A stretch of 64,000 bases of DNA from Terebella lapidaria (GCA_949152475.1 OX424555.1:72245499-72309498); one strand, 5' to 3'. Shown: positions 48,670-59,265, numbered from the stretch's first letter. Translations and numbers: made by a program. The notes: generated by a model from the sequence alone, not told the origin.

Positions 48670-49876
48670 AATAATATCTAAGTACATGTACCAATACAGA
48701 GTATCTTGTATCATTCCACAAGACAAACATGTAGGCCTAAATATAGCCTAATGTAGACTGTAGAACATATATAGGTCCTGATGTATTCATGAATACATTC
48801 ATGAATACTTACCAAAGTATTCGTATTCGAATACAGAGCTAACTATGTGTATTCGTATTCGTATTCGTATTCATACATTTGTAGAGTATTCGTATTCGTA
48901 TTTGAATACTTATCTAATGTATTCACCCCATGCCTGGGAGCAGGCGCGGGTCCCATTGCGGGGGCCACTGGCGCCTGCGGACTCGGCAGGACTTGGGGAG
49001 GGGCTATAGGCCCAGTCATCCCCGGACTTGACATGGCCGACGGATCGACGCTCGGAGGCGGCTGATTCCGCTTGAACTGTACAAGCGCCTCGGATATCAG
49101 CCACTTCTCCCTCTCCGTCAAAGGCCCCGAGTGGCCTGGTAACAGCGGAGAGGGGGAACGGTTCCGCCGGTCTGATCGTCCCTGGTGGGGCGACCGGGCG
49201 CGGTCGTAGCGCCCTAGAGGAGCCAGCTCACTAAGAGTGTTGGTGAGCTGGTCCATTCCGCCTGACGCGGACCGCCTGGAGTCCCCGCCGGGAGCCCTCG
49301 CAGGAGCTCCTCCGGCCGGAGGTGGCATCCAGTAGCGCTGGTCCACTTGCCCGGAGGTACTCGCGCAGGCGTTCACTCGATTCCAGACATCCGGAGATGT
49401 CCCCTGGAAGAGTGTCGCCTGCCACGACTCACGCCCGGACTTAGGCGGGCGCGGGGTAGCGCCGTTGCCAGCTCCACCTACCGCGCCTGACGGATCAGGG
49501 CCAGGCCCTGATCGCAACCTCTGTTGCGGCCCCTCGGGGCGCGACTCTTCGTCCGGAGACGGAGTCAGGGACGCCGGAATCGACTCTGTAGACGGGATTT
49601 TGTCCACGGAGGTCTCTGCACGTTCCTTACTACCGCCGGAGTCATCCGAAGAATTCTCACGGCGGCCGTCGCTTGACCGGGTGTGGTCCGCGACGTTTCC
49701 ACCCGTTTCTCCCCCCTTGGGTTCATTCGCCTTATCTTTTCCTTTATCTCTTTCTTTCGTCATTCTTCTAAGACGTCCTTGAGGAGCGGGCGATCCCCAG
49801 GGACGAAGGAGGCTACAACACTGTGACGGTAGGCTGCGATGAAACACTGTCGGACTGATCCTGGTCACGGCACCAA

Positions 49877-50611
49877 TGTAAAGTTATTGACTATCGTCCG
49901 CTCTTCGGGATCCTCGAGGATAGTCCTCTCACCACGAGTCCTTGCGGACGCGCATCCGCTATTCCGGATCCTTGCGGCGGCGCCGCTCACCGGAGGTCAC
50001 TGCGGACACGGTAACCACTCTATCATTAACGGTAACCAGGTAACAGCCCACCCGACACTCCCAGGCCTACGGACACCGTTCAGAAACTGGTTCATCACCA
50101 CGGTGTTAACTGGAGGGGCCTGGCGAGCCGCGGTCTGCCTTGGGGACGGAACCCCGTACAGTCCGACATGCTGGCCAGAGCCTATGTCACACGTCCCGGG
50201 AAGGGAGAGAACTGGCGATCCACAGGACTTGCGCCCCCGAGTCAGCAACTTGTCTCTCCCAGCCCGGGCCTCCCCATGGAAATCGTCCCCAGGGCTCTAG
50301 GAGCCCACTACTCGCAACTAGGGAACACAAAGCTCATGGCGAGCCTCGTGTGCGTCCCAGTTACTCTCTCTCGGACAATCTCCTCGATCGAGTCGCTTCC
50401 AGTGTATATATAATACACCACAAGCTGTAGGACGCACGCGAGGTATAATCAAACCATTGTTATAGTTTACTGGAGCGTAAATTACAATGCATTGCCGTGG
50501 CAACGCACGCTCGAACGGAGCGTGTCAAAACAAGGCCAAGAACGAAAAGGCCACATAAATGGCATGTATGTTTACAATCACCTGCCGCGTGCTTAGGGCA
50601 AAATCGCCACA
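49877..50611 (-). repeat. 5' LTR of the Ty3/gypsy element, 735 bp
   Basis: Near-identical to 39009-39737. Transcription of the element would start here, on the minus strand. Confidence 0.93.
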
Positions 50612-51412
50612 TATATATGCCGAATATTCTCATGACGTGAAACTTGAACTTAACCTTATTTTCAAGGTCAGAGCACAACATGTTTAATATCTCGTTTATT
50701 ATTGGGCGGCTTTACAGCTTAGGAATCAATTGTGCACATATAGGAAATGATTATATATATGCAGAATATTCTCAGGACCTTCGGGGCGCGACTCTTCGTC
50801 CGGAGACGGAGTCAGGGACGCCGGAGTCCCGGGAAGGGAGAGAACTGGCGATCCACAGGACTTGCGCCCCCGAGTCAGCAACTTGTCTCTCCCAGCCCGG
50901 GCCTCCCCATGGAAATCGTCCCCAGGGCTCTAGGAGCCCACTACTCGCAACTAGGGAACACAAAGCTCATGGCGAGCCTCGTGTGCGTCCCAGTTACTCT
51001 CTCTCGGACAATCTCCTCGATCGAGTCGCTTCCAGTGTATATATAATACACCACAAGCTGTAGGACGCACGCGAGGTATAATCAAACCATTGTTATAGTT
51101 TACTGGAGCGTAAATTACAATGCGTTGCCGTGGCAACGCACGATCGAACGGAGCGTGTCAAAACAAGGCCAAGAACGAAAAGGCCACATAAATGGCATGT
51201 ATGTTTACAATCACCTGCCGCGTGCTTAGGGCAAAATCGCCACATATATATGCCGAATATTCTCATGACGTGAAACTTGAACTTAACCTTATTTTCAAGG
51301 TCAGAGCACAACATGTTTAATATCTCGTTTATTATTGGGCGGCTTTACAGCTTAGGAATCAATTGTGCACATATAGGAAATGATTATATATATGCAGAAT
51401 ATTCTCAGGACA
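50612..51412. repeat. rearranged duplication: satellite unit, gag scrap, partial LTR, satellite unit
   Basis: 50612-50778 and 51245-51411 are the same satellite unit (TATATATGCCGAATATTCTC to GCAGAATATTCTCAGGA). Between them, 50781-50823 matches gag-region DNA at about 49535-49578, and 50826-51244 matches the end part of the LTR. The repeat period is 633 bp. This looks like a partly deleted tandem copy of the retroelement end. It is a fossil fragment with no coding role. Confidence 0.82.
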
Positions 51413-52500
51413 TCGAACTTGACCTTTGATTTCATTTTCAAGGTCACAAGACAAAATGTCTGATATCTTGAAAATTAGGCCAAGGGCCAAAGATAGGTTA
51501 CCGGACAATGTTTAATATTTTAGGTATTAGCCAGGTCACTGGTTGAATTCAAGGTCAAGAGAATATTCAGCATATATAACATTAAGCATATATCATGTCC
51601 ACAGTTGATTGCTAAGCTGTAAGTTCAATAATCAGAGAGAGATTAGCAATTTTATGCTGTAGCCTTGAAAATGAAGGGGCAAAGGTCAAATTCAAGGTCA
51701 TCAAAATATTCAGTGTATATCATTTTCTATATTATGTATATCATGTCCACAATTGATTCCCAAGCCATACAGTCAATAGAGGAGCAAGATATGAGCCAGT
51801 TTGTCCTTGGACCTTAGAAATGAGGTCAGAGGTCAAATTCAAGGTCACGAGAATATTCAGCATATATCATTTCCTATATGTCCACAATTGATTCCTAAGC
51901 TGTAAAATCGATAATAAGTGAGATATTAGCCATTTTGTCCTGTGACCTTGAAAATGAGGTCAAATGTCAAATTCAAGGTCATGACAATAATCTGCATACA
52001 TGTATATCATTTCCTATATGTTCATAATTGATTGCTAAGCTGTAAAGTCGATAACAAGCGAGATATTAGCCATTTTGTCCTGTGACCTTGAAAATGAGGT
52101 CGAAGGTCAAATTCAAGGTCATCAGAATATTCAGCATATATCATTTCCTATATGTCCACAATTGATTCCTAAGCTTTAGAGTCGATAATAAGCGAGATAT
52201 AAGCCATTTTGTGCTCTGACCTTGAAACTGAGGTCAGAGGTCAAATTCAAGGTCACGAGAATATCCAGAATATATCATTTCCTATATGTCCACAATTGAT
52301 TCCTAAGCTGTAGAGTCGATAATAAGCGAGATATAAGCCATTTTGTGCTCTGACCTTGAAAGTGAGGTCAGAGGTCAAATTCAAGGTCACGAGAATATTC
52401 AGCATATATCATTTCCTATAGGTCCACAATTGACTCCTAGTCTCTAATCTCAATATCAAGTGAGATATTAGGCATAATGTGTCCCATTATAAAGCATAGG
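51413..52500 (+). repeat. AGGTCA satellite array, unit about 134-140 bp
   Basis: TTCAAGGTCA recurs at about 51838, 51972, 52112, 52246 and 52380. Each unit also holds GACCTTGAAA-TGAGGTCA-AGGTCAAATTCAAGGTCA, CATATATCATTTCCTATATG, CACAATTGATTCCTAAGCTG and GATATTAGCCATTTTGT. It forms the interior of the TIR element at 51494-52927. Confidence 0.9.
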
Positions 52501-52927
52501 AGAATTTAACATGGGAAAGTCCCATTTGAGCCGAGTTTGGGCCAAAATGGCCCACTTCGAGCGATTCAAGCGCAACGAAATTTATAGACATCATAGGAGT
52601 ACATATGAGGAGTGTTATTTATCAAAAAGAAAAAAAGTTACTGAACAGATTTTGAGAAAATGGCCGCCAAAGTCCAAAATCAGGCATTTTTCGTCGAAAA
52701 CGGCCGCCATTTTGAAAAAAATGCGAAAATCAAAAAACTAAAAAATACCTCCTTCTTGAATTATTTTTAAGTATTTTTGTGCAAAATTTCAGAAATATTC
52801 GCCTGTAAACAAAAAAGATAAAAATGTGGACGACGACGGACGACGACGGACGACGACGGACGCCGACGGACGACGACGGACGCAACGCCATGCCAATAGG
52901 TTATCGGACCATAGGTTCGGTAACCTA
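51494..52927 (+). mobile_element. AGGTCA-satellite TIR element, copy A, 1434 bp
   Basis: Begins TAGGTTACCGGACAATG and ends GGTTCGGTAACCTA (imperfect TIR). The interior consists of satellite units, then a unique part (TTCGAGCGATTCAAGCGCAA, AACGGCCGCCATTTTGAAAA), then a GACGGACGAC tract and the ending ATGCCAATAGGTTATCGGACC. The right end folds into a stem-loop (TAGGTTATCGGACC with GGTTCGGTAACCTA). A second small hairpin (TTAGGCCAAGGGCCAA) lies just outside the left end. No transposase is coded. The same layout recurs at 58795-60593. Confidence 0.8.
52828..52886 (+). repeat. GACGACGGAC minisatellite
   Basis: Tandem GACGACG/GACGCCGACG units near the right end of the TIR element. A related GGACGGACGACGGACG tract is at 60527-60550. 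Confidence 0.85.
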
Positions 52928-53250
52928 AAAATTGAAGACTCTTAGATCACTTCTGAGGTGTACCAGGAGATACTCTTATATACACTTTCGTATATTTTTT
53001 AAGTACATTATTGAAATTGCAACATGAATATGGCTGGGTCGGGGTGTGCCATGAGGCGCCCAAGAAAATTAGCAAAATCGAGGTCTCTCAGGACATTTTT
53101 GAGGTTACAATTCAGCGTCGGCCGTGACGCCCCTCTGTCTCTCTCGCCGATTTTAGGAGGGGGGGGGGGGGGCAGATTTTAGGGGGGTGGGGGGGGGGGA
53201 GGTGTTGCGTGAGCCAACTCCCCGGCCAAAGGGTCCACCACTGGAATCAA
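52928..53250. other. intergenic with long G runs
   Basis: G homopolymer tracts around 53157-53172 and 53183-53202 in an otherwise unassigned stretch. Possibly part of another decayed element. Confidence 0.5.
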
Positions 53251-53600
53251 TTGTGAATATTTAGGAAATGATATGCTGAATATTGTCATGACCTTGAATT
53301 TGAGCTTTGATCTCATTTTCAAGGTCACACGACAAAATGGCTAATATCTCACTTATTTTCGACTTTACAACTTGAGAATCAATTGTGAACACACAGGAAG
53401 TGATCGATATATGCTGAATATTTTGACAAACTTTAATTTGACATTTGACTTCATTTTCAAGGTCACAGGACACAATTGCTAAGATATCTATTATTATTGA
53501 ATTTACAGCTGAGCAATCAATATGATATATCATTTCATACAAGAAAGGATACATGCTAATCGTTCTTGTGACCTTGAATTTTATTTGATCAGTGACCTTG
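53251..53600 (-). repeat. AGGTCA satellite units, inverted orientation
   Basis: At least two and a half units in the opposite orientation to 51413-52500 (ATGCTGAATATTGTCATGACC, CATTTTCAAGGTCAC, GAATCAATTGTGAAC). Confidence 0.75.
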
Positions 53601-53925
53601 CAAATTATGTGCCTCATTTAAAATCAGATGTCCTCGATCAAACAGGAGTATTATTCGTGTTCTTGACATTGGTAGACCTGGTTGTACCCCTGAGGCGCAT
53701 TAGTGGCTGCTGGAACTATATTATGCGAAGCATCTGTAAAACTTCAAATAAATGTGATTCATGACTTTAGTTGTCAGTATCTAAGACATATGTTTAGGTA
53801 AATCTTTGAATATTACATACATTATATTGTCACTCAGAATAAACATCAACTGACAGTGTAAATGAACTTGGCCAAAAACATAAAGTGGCCAAACACTTCA
53901 AAAGTCAACATTAATTTTTCAGCAA

Positions 53926-53931
53926 TTTATT
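53926..53931 (-). terminator. candidate polyadenylation signal of MFSD6
   Basis: TTTATT on the plus strand is AATAAA on the gene strand (context CTTAATAAATTGC). It would give a 3' UTR of about 2.6 kb. No unrelated gene lies between, but nearer signals may be used. Confidence 0.35.
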
Positions 53932-56552
53932 AAGTACAATCATAACAAAATACGCACAGATGTAAATACATGTACATTATTCAGCGATCAAAACAGAAAC
54001 TGAAAGATATAGCGAAACGAAACATAAACTGAATCAATCCCGACCAAGTATCATAACTAGAAACACATCTGAAAATTCAGCAGTATGAAATCAGCACACC
54101 CACAGGACATGTACATGTCTGAAATCACCATTCAGAATAAAGTAATTGCAAGCTTACCCATATTTATATATAGCTACATGTATCAAAACCTCTAATTTAT
54201 CAAAACATTACTCTGTACAAAATGATGCCCTAGAGTTGATAAGTGCAGCTGTGCACATACATGTATCAGCTAACATAATGTAAATCAGATCTCTTATATG
54301 TGATCACTTCATAGTTATTCTCCCCATTTCACAATCTACTCTACAAATTTATACACAATACCGTATTGGTCCTAATTGTGGCACGTGCCCTAGTAATAGC
54401 ACACCCTCCTCTTTTCTCCAAAAATGTTTGATTTTTTCAATAAATTTCACCTCAACTTACAGTTCATTTTTACGCACGCTGCTGCTGGAGGTCTTGCTTT
54501 GGCTCGCCGTGCTACTATCCAGCCAATACGGTACATGATTTTGTGGTTGTGTACCATGTGTACCAGTTTGCATTTGGATGAGTGTAGAATATACGCGAAC
54601 AAACCGTTGCCACAATAAACCAACAACAGTAAAAAATATAACTAGTGCTTGAACAGTGGTACATGAAAATGATGTCCATTTCCCCAGTGATGATACAAGG
54701 AAATATGTAACTGTATAATCGATGCAAAGAACCGTAACAAATCACCCAGTAGATTGTTTTCAAGACATGACATATATATCAAATATCATTATACATATAC
54801 ATACATATAGAAAAAGCAGACAGAGTAGTAAAATGTGATGATTCTTTCGACAGTTTTTGGAGACACTGGAAGACATTGGAATGCTGAAGAAATTGTAAGA
54901 AAATACATATCCCATACATAATTATATACATTTTGCTCGATGAAGACAAAAGTCACAGCTTTACATGCTTCTGGAAGACAAAAATATTCAATTCTCCAAA
55001 TCATCACTTACATACTGTTAATCAATCGGACTTGTTTCAGCCACTCAGAAGGCACGCTGTAGTTAGTTGTATAATAACATGTATTTTACTGGAGTAATAA
55101 CAAACAATATCACACAGACAAGCATTGAGCTTAGAAATACTGATTGTCCAAATGAAAGTAGCAACAGTTTAGTCATGAAATCTTACAATATCAACACCCA
55201 CATTGAACAAACAACAAACAAGGAGGCATTCAACACTCAACAGATACACTCACACACTGTATTTGAAGTGGGGACTGCTGGTGAAGCTACAAACTATACA
55301 TATTGATGAAACATATTTTTTGCACACTACTTGTAACATGTCCAAAGGTCACAAAGGCAAGCCATGTTCGTTAGCAACAAATATCATAAGTACTTAACCA
55401 AGTACTAGTAATTAATCTGTCGTAAATGCTTAAGGTCAAAGTTCAAGCGCACATTTACCAGTTAAAGTTAGGGACATGCAGTTTGAATAAATAATAATTT
55501 GTGCCTCTAGACAGGTTAGCTCGAGCAGTGCATTTTGAGTTTGAGTGTACATTAATTTTTTTTATGGCATCGCAGTATTTCATACCAACACATGCATTAA
55601 AACAATACAGGAGTCCAGTACAGTCCAGTATTGAATGTTCCGAAAACAACCAGAAATTTCCCCTTTCTTGCACATTGCTTCTCGCAGTCATGGTGAACAT
55701 ACAACCTACTTTTTAAATGTTATTATCTTCACAGATAATCTTGAATATCATTTCAATACAATTAAATGCCTTATCGTCATGATCATGCCATTCTTGTTAG
55801 TAAGTTTGATTGAGTGTGACTGATATGACTAGAAAAGTGTACCTCTATCAGGTTCTGCATGATATTTGTTTACATCAAAATTAGCTTCAAATTTGTGGTA
55901 GCAATAGACATGATAGAATTGCATCATAATGACAGTCTACCCGTACTAATAATATATACGGTAGTATGCTTCGTGAAACATTTTCAAAAGTATCAGTAAA
56001 TATATACTGATATTTCATAGCAAATTCATACCATTGCAAACATCGGAACGAAACGATTAACTGCAAATATAATTTTGACATTTTATGTACATGTATGATC
56101 CACATTGGGCTGAACGCATGATTGCACGGTTGAACGATTCTAGTGAACAATTGCTGAATCAGCTAATCAACATGTACAAAAGTCATCAGCAATAACTGTG
56201 ACTTGCGAAAATATTGTCAACAATCCTTCCATAACCGTAACCGCCCATTGTAACAAGTTGTATAAGTTTAACATGAAAAATACCATATAACATGTATAAT
56301 TCTCTCTGTGGAAGACTAATTTAAGTTCAAAGGTGTATGAGTGGACCCAAATAACCTCTTTCACAATGAATTTCAGAAAAATACAAATATTGCTCCCAAT
56401 ACAACAATAATTCATTCAATCAATTCACTGATCCTCAACCACTGGCGCAACAGGAGAACAAAAACCAGAACATAAATTACCTCACAAAAATTAATTACAT
56501 CTGACCTAAATTCCATCATTTTGGAAAAAATCATTCTGATCAATATATCAAT
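53932..56552 (-). other. probable long 3' UTR / 3' flank of MFSD6
   Basis: AT-rich and free of recognisable transposons, unlike its surroundings, and with only short frames lacking family features. Absence of repeats directly after the MFSD6 stop is compatible with a long 3' UTR. This is inference. Confidence 0.4.
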
Positions 56553-58547
56553 TTATTTTTGATGCTTGAGAGCAGTCTCCAGCCAATCGTTCTCATCAAA
56601 GGATTCCTCATCACTGGTTGTCTCGTCTTCCTGCAGCAGCTTAGCATAGCGAACTTTGCTCTTCTTCGGGACACATCGGCAAAGGACTGCGAAGATCAGG
56701 GCCCACGTCACGGCGAGCACACAGCCGCCCTGCAAGACATGCTGCAGACCAACCCTGTCATAGAGGATCCCAGCGACAACGCTACCCGCGGCCACTCCAA
56801 AACCTGTGTGTATGATGTTCATGACGGAGAGTGCGCTGCGGTCCATGACGAAAGGATTTAGACGGAAGTCAGGGTAGGACGTGATAGCAGCGAGCACGAG
56901 TCCAGTGCTGAAGCCAGTCAGACCCTCGCCCACGAGAACGAACCACGCTGATGTGCTAAATGAGTAGATCAGGAGCTTGCCCGCTAGAATCAGGAGGCCC
57001 AGTACCACGGCCGCGGCATGGGTCAATCTGCGGATCAGCCAGCGGTGTAGGATCTCCATCTGGAGCTGACTGAAGGCTGAGATAGTGATACTGATGCCCA
57101 TCACCAGCTCCGAACCTCCCAAGTCCTGCACCAGCCAGAAGACGAAGACAGTCGGGACAGCTTGCAGCAGTCCAAGGACCAGTACCGTCAGCACGAATAG
57201 TGTGCCGTGGCAGTCAACAAACAGGATACGGAACCCTCGACTCAGTCTCGTCAAACGCTGAATCTTAGTGCGCTCCTGTACGATTGGATAGACGAATGAC
57301 AAGATGAAACATATCAGCATCAGTGCTAGGAACACGAAGAAGTGGATCTTGAAGTTGAGGATTCCACCTGGCAGGATGCACTCTGTGTGGTGGACGATGA
57401 TGGTAACAGTGACAGGAATCAGGATCAACCCAAGAGATGCCCATGCCTTGTGCTGTCCATACTTCTCCAGCATATCTGTGGTGTCTAAGAAATCAAACCA
57501 GGTATCATCTGCGAGCTTGTCCGCAGGAGATCCGAACAGAGAAGCAGCGATGACAACCACCAACACAGCCGCAAACACTTGCTTCCTCAGCTGTTTGATC
57601 TGGTTTTGCAAACTGTAAAATTTGGAGAGGATTGAGTCCAACATTCCTTGCTCTTCCGCCGCCTCATCCTCAGGACTAGTGGCAACAGTGTCATTCTGCT
57701 TGGTGTCTCTGCGGGTACGGTGGCCATGGTGCTTCTTAGGTCCATTCTTCTCCTTGTCATCAGTATTGACCAATTGCTCCAGGTACTCAATGATTTCTTC
57801 TTCACTCATTCCTTGGACAACTTCTAGATCAACTCCAGCATCTTTCAGCACTTGCAAATCTTGTTCACTGAACAGATCATGTATATCAGTTACTTTGTTG
57901 TCATTTTCCTTTTGGTTTTCCCCTTTATCCACTGCTGGCACAGTAGATGGGCTCTTCGTTACTAAGGTGGTAGATGGGAGTGGTAGTAGTGTTGTTGACT
58001 TTTCTATGGGTTCTACAACTCCAGCTGCACCATGTTCCTCAGACAATGCTGTGGTCCCTTCTACACTTTCAGCTTCTGTTGTGGAGAGAGTGGATGATGA
58101 GATATTGGAAGCAGTGGACGACGTACTGAAGGGTGTTGTAGACTCTATCAGGGCAGGTAATGTTGTGGACACAGTGTTGACTTTGGCCGCTGGGGAGGAT
58201 CGGTTACTATTGCTACAGAAGCTGAGTGCAACCTCATCATTGATTGGAGGCACGACCATTAGCAGCATGTATGAGATGATCAGCGACAGCAGTGACATGA
58301 CCAGCATGAAGCGTCGCTTGTTGCATGTTGTGGCACAGTGCGTCAGACAGGTAGAGCTAATCATTGTGACCCAGGCTCCTGCTCCGATCACTGTCCCAAC
58401 CTGCACTGCTGTCAGCCCCAACATCCGCATGTAGATTGACAAAAACGGCAACAGACATCCCTTCCCGGCAGCAAGCAAGAAATGGAAGGCGTACGACCGG
58501 AACTGAACCTTTGACATATCCACTGCATCCATTGCAGGTTGTGCCAT
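56553..58547 (-). CDS. MFSD6: major facilitator superfamily domain-containing protein 6
   Basis: An integral membrane protein of the MFS_1-like/MFSD6 family. Transport substrates are not established; a vertebrate relative was described as an MHC class I receptor homologue. The coding region has no introns: 664 residues, ATG at 58547, TAA at 56555-56553. About twelve membrane spans: near 17-40, 45-67, 78-100, then 325-342, 368-386, 400-421, 448-474, 480-500, 510-530, 534-556, 574-596 and 605-624. LLAAGKGCLLPFLSIYM at the first span and the GxGxxxG-like segments of the last spans are family features. Residues about 101-322 form a large loop rich in Ser/Thr with N-glycosylation sites (NRS, NIS, NDT) and a dibasic RTRR at 277-280. 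The tail is acidic (DETTSDEESFDEND). The start is chosen because the next Met is inside the N-terminal region and an upstream 5' UTR splice acceptor fits. Confidence 0.93.
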   Translation of the reverse strand: MAQPAMDAVDMSKVQFRSYAFHFLLAAGKGCLLPFLSIYMRMLGLTAVQVGTVIGAGAWVTMISSTCLTHCATTCNKRRFMLVMSLLSLIISYMLLMVVPPINDEVALSFCSNSNRSSPAAKVNTVSTTLPALIESTTPFSTSSTASNISSSTLSTTEAESVEGTTALSEEHGAAGVVEPIEKSTTLLPLPSTTLVTKSPSTVPAVDKGENQKENDNKVTDIHDLFSEQDLQVLKDAGVDLEVVQGMSEEEIIEYLEQLVNTDDKEKNGPKKHHGHRTRRDTKQNDTVATSPEDEAAEEQGMLDSILSKFYSLQNQIKQLRKQVFAAVLVVVIAASLFGSPADKLADDTWFDFLDTTDMLEKYGQHKAWASLGLILIPVTVTIIVHHTECILPGGILNFKIHFFVFLALMLICFILSFVYPIVQERTKIQRLTRLSRGFRILFVDCHGTLFVLTVLVLGLLQAVPTVFVFWLVQDLGGSELVMGISITISAFSQLQMEILHRWLIRRLTHAAAVVLGLLILAGKLLIYSFSTSAWFVLVGEGLTGFSTGLVLAAITSYPDFRLNPFVMDRSALSVMNIIHTGFGVAAGSVVAGILYDRVGLQHVLQGGCVLAVTWALIFAVLCRCVPKKSKVRYAKLLQEDETTSDEESFDENDWLETALKHQK

Positions 58548-58653
58548 TGAACCTTCAGGGTCGAGAATAAATCAAATACTTGTGCAGCTCCAGGCCGCTG
58601 TAGGATGTCTATGTATGGTAGTCAATTTCTATCCACAACCTTGTCTAGATCAT
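58548..58653 (-). other. MFSD6: 5' UTR part of the MFSD6 coding exon, with splice acceptor
   Basis: On the gene strand ATGTTGTTTTCAG precedes ATGATCTAGACAAGG, a good acceptor with boundary at 58653/58654. This suggests a 5' UTR intron and an upstream non-coding exon, possibly hidden among the repeats at 58795-60593 or beyond. The short ATG-TAG frame at the acceptor would be a minimal upstream ORF. Confidence 0.5.
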
Positions 58654-58973
58654 CTGAAAACAACATAATGATCAAACTAATTTAATATCAATTAATGTGG
58701 TATAGAACTTTGAATGCTATTGAATTGTATCCAAATTTAGGACTATATACCAGTATCAAAGTATATATTGATAAAATTAGCCCAAAGGCTAAGATAGGTT
58801 ACCGGACAATTTTGGTTTGGCCATGGCAGCATTGGCAGGTAACAGACCTTGAGATTTACCAATCAAGGTTCGCAGTGTAAACATATGACCTTGGGATTTA
58901 CCAATCAAGGTCATCCGTATGAACTTCGATGTAACCATTATATGTATGTGTGGCATTGTGTGCGGTATTTGGA

Positions 58974-59265
58974 GTGAGTGGCGCAGTGGATAAGGCGTCG
59001 GACTCGTAATCCAAAGATCATGGGTTCGAGTCTCGAGCTGGACTGCTGTGCCATTTCACTAGTGTCCTTAGGCAAGGCATTTACCACTAATGTGTCTATC
59101 TTCACCCAGGATTAAATGGGTACCGGTTGATAATGGGTGTTGTATAGAGCGCTTTGAGTGTGGCAGCTCCAAGTACAATAACTCAGACTGGGGTTAAAGT
59201 GTAAAGCGCCTTTGAAAGCGGATTTAGTTCGGCTGAAAAGAGCGCTATATCAAATCTGATAACTT
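58974..59265 (+). mobile_element. tRNA-derived SINE
   Basis: The head resembles a tRNA: A box TGGCGCAGTGG, an anticodon-loop-like CTCGTAA (Thr-CGT type), B box GGTTCGAGTCT. The acceptor stem does not pair, so it is not a tRNA gene. The body has CCCAGGATTAAATGGGTACC, AGAGCGCTTTGAGTG and AAAGCGCCTTTGAAAGCGG, and the end has AGAGCGCTATATCAAAT, the L2-like tail found in many invertebrate and vertebrate SINEs. It lies inside the TIR element copy B. Confidence 0.82.

Larger units (their letters stand above)
47460..48936 (+). mobile_element. hAT element remnant, 1477 bp, 8-bp target duplication
   Basis: Ends CAGGCATGGGGT and ACCCCATGCCTG are flanked by identical GGAGCAGG (47452-47459 and 48937-48944). 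Both subterminal regions (47470-47620 and 48790-48920) are arrays of TATTCG/CGAATA repeats. Inside, 48285 onward codes a broken BED zinc finger of a hAT transposase. The insertion is younger than the Ty3/gypsy insertion it sits in. Confidence 0.94.
46587..49868 (-). other. gag region of the Ty3/gypsy fossil, split by a hAT insertion
   Basis: An acidic, K/E/G-rich leader at 49868-48945 (TKERDKGKDKANEPKGGE), then a capsid-like part at 47451-46590 with WRKRFNGDNADLEDYLLQVW and FKARTRQPTESVTDYAFNLR, typical of Ty3/gypsy gag. The two parts are separated by the hAT element at 47460-48936. Confidence 0.8.
39009..50611 (-). mobile_element. Ty3/gypsy LTR retrotransposon fossil, young, minus strand
   Basis: LTRs at 49877-50611 (5' for the element) and 39009-39737 (3') both run from TGTGGCG to CTTTACA on the element strand. 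They differ at only about four bases plus one short length change, so insertion was recent. TATA flanks both ends (39005-39008 and 50612-50615). A primer-binding site TGGTGCCGTGACCAGGA lies just inside the 5' LTR and a purine tract AAGAAGGGGG lies just before the 3' LTR. Parts in order: gag, aspartic protease, integrase with chromodomain-like tail region, then an unusual extra zinc-finger ORF. Reverse transcriptase was not recognised by eye. A hAT element (47460-48936) is inserted in gag. The copy is not whole. Confidence 0.9.

Noticed and set aside
51413-52500. CRISPR-like regular repeats
   Set aside because: The unit is about 137 bp and diverged, there are no unique spacers between short identical repeats, and the host is an animal. 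It is a satellite inside a transposable element.
57622-58434. 270-codon plus-strand frame opposite MFSD6
   Set aside because: It is the antisense shadow of the Ser/Thr-rich MFSD6 loop; composition follows from the complementary codons and it has no family features.
58974-59046. Possible functional tRNA-Thr (CGT) gene
   Set aside because: A and B boxes are present, but the acceptor ends do not pair, no terminator T-run follows, and a SINE body with an L2-like tail continues directly.
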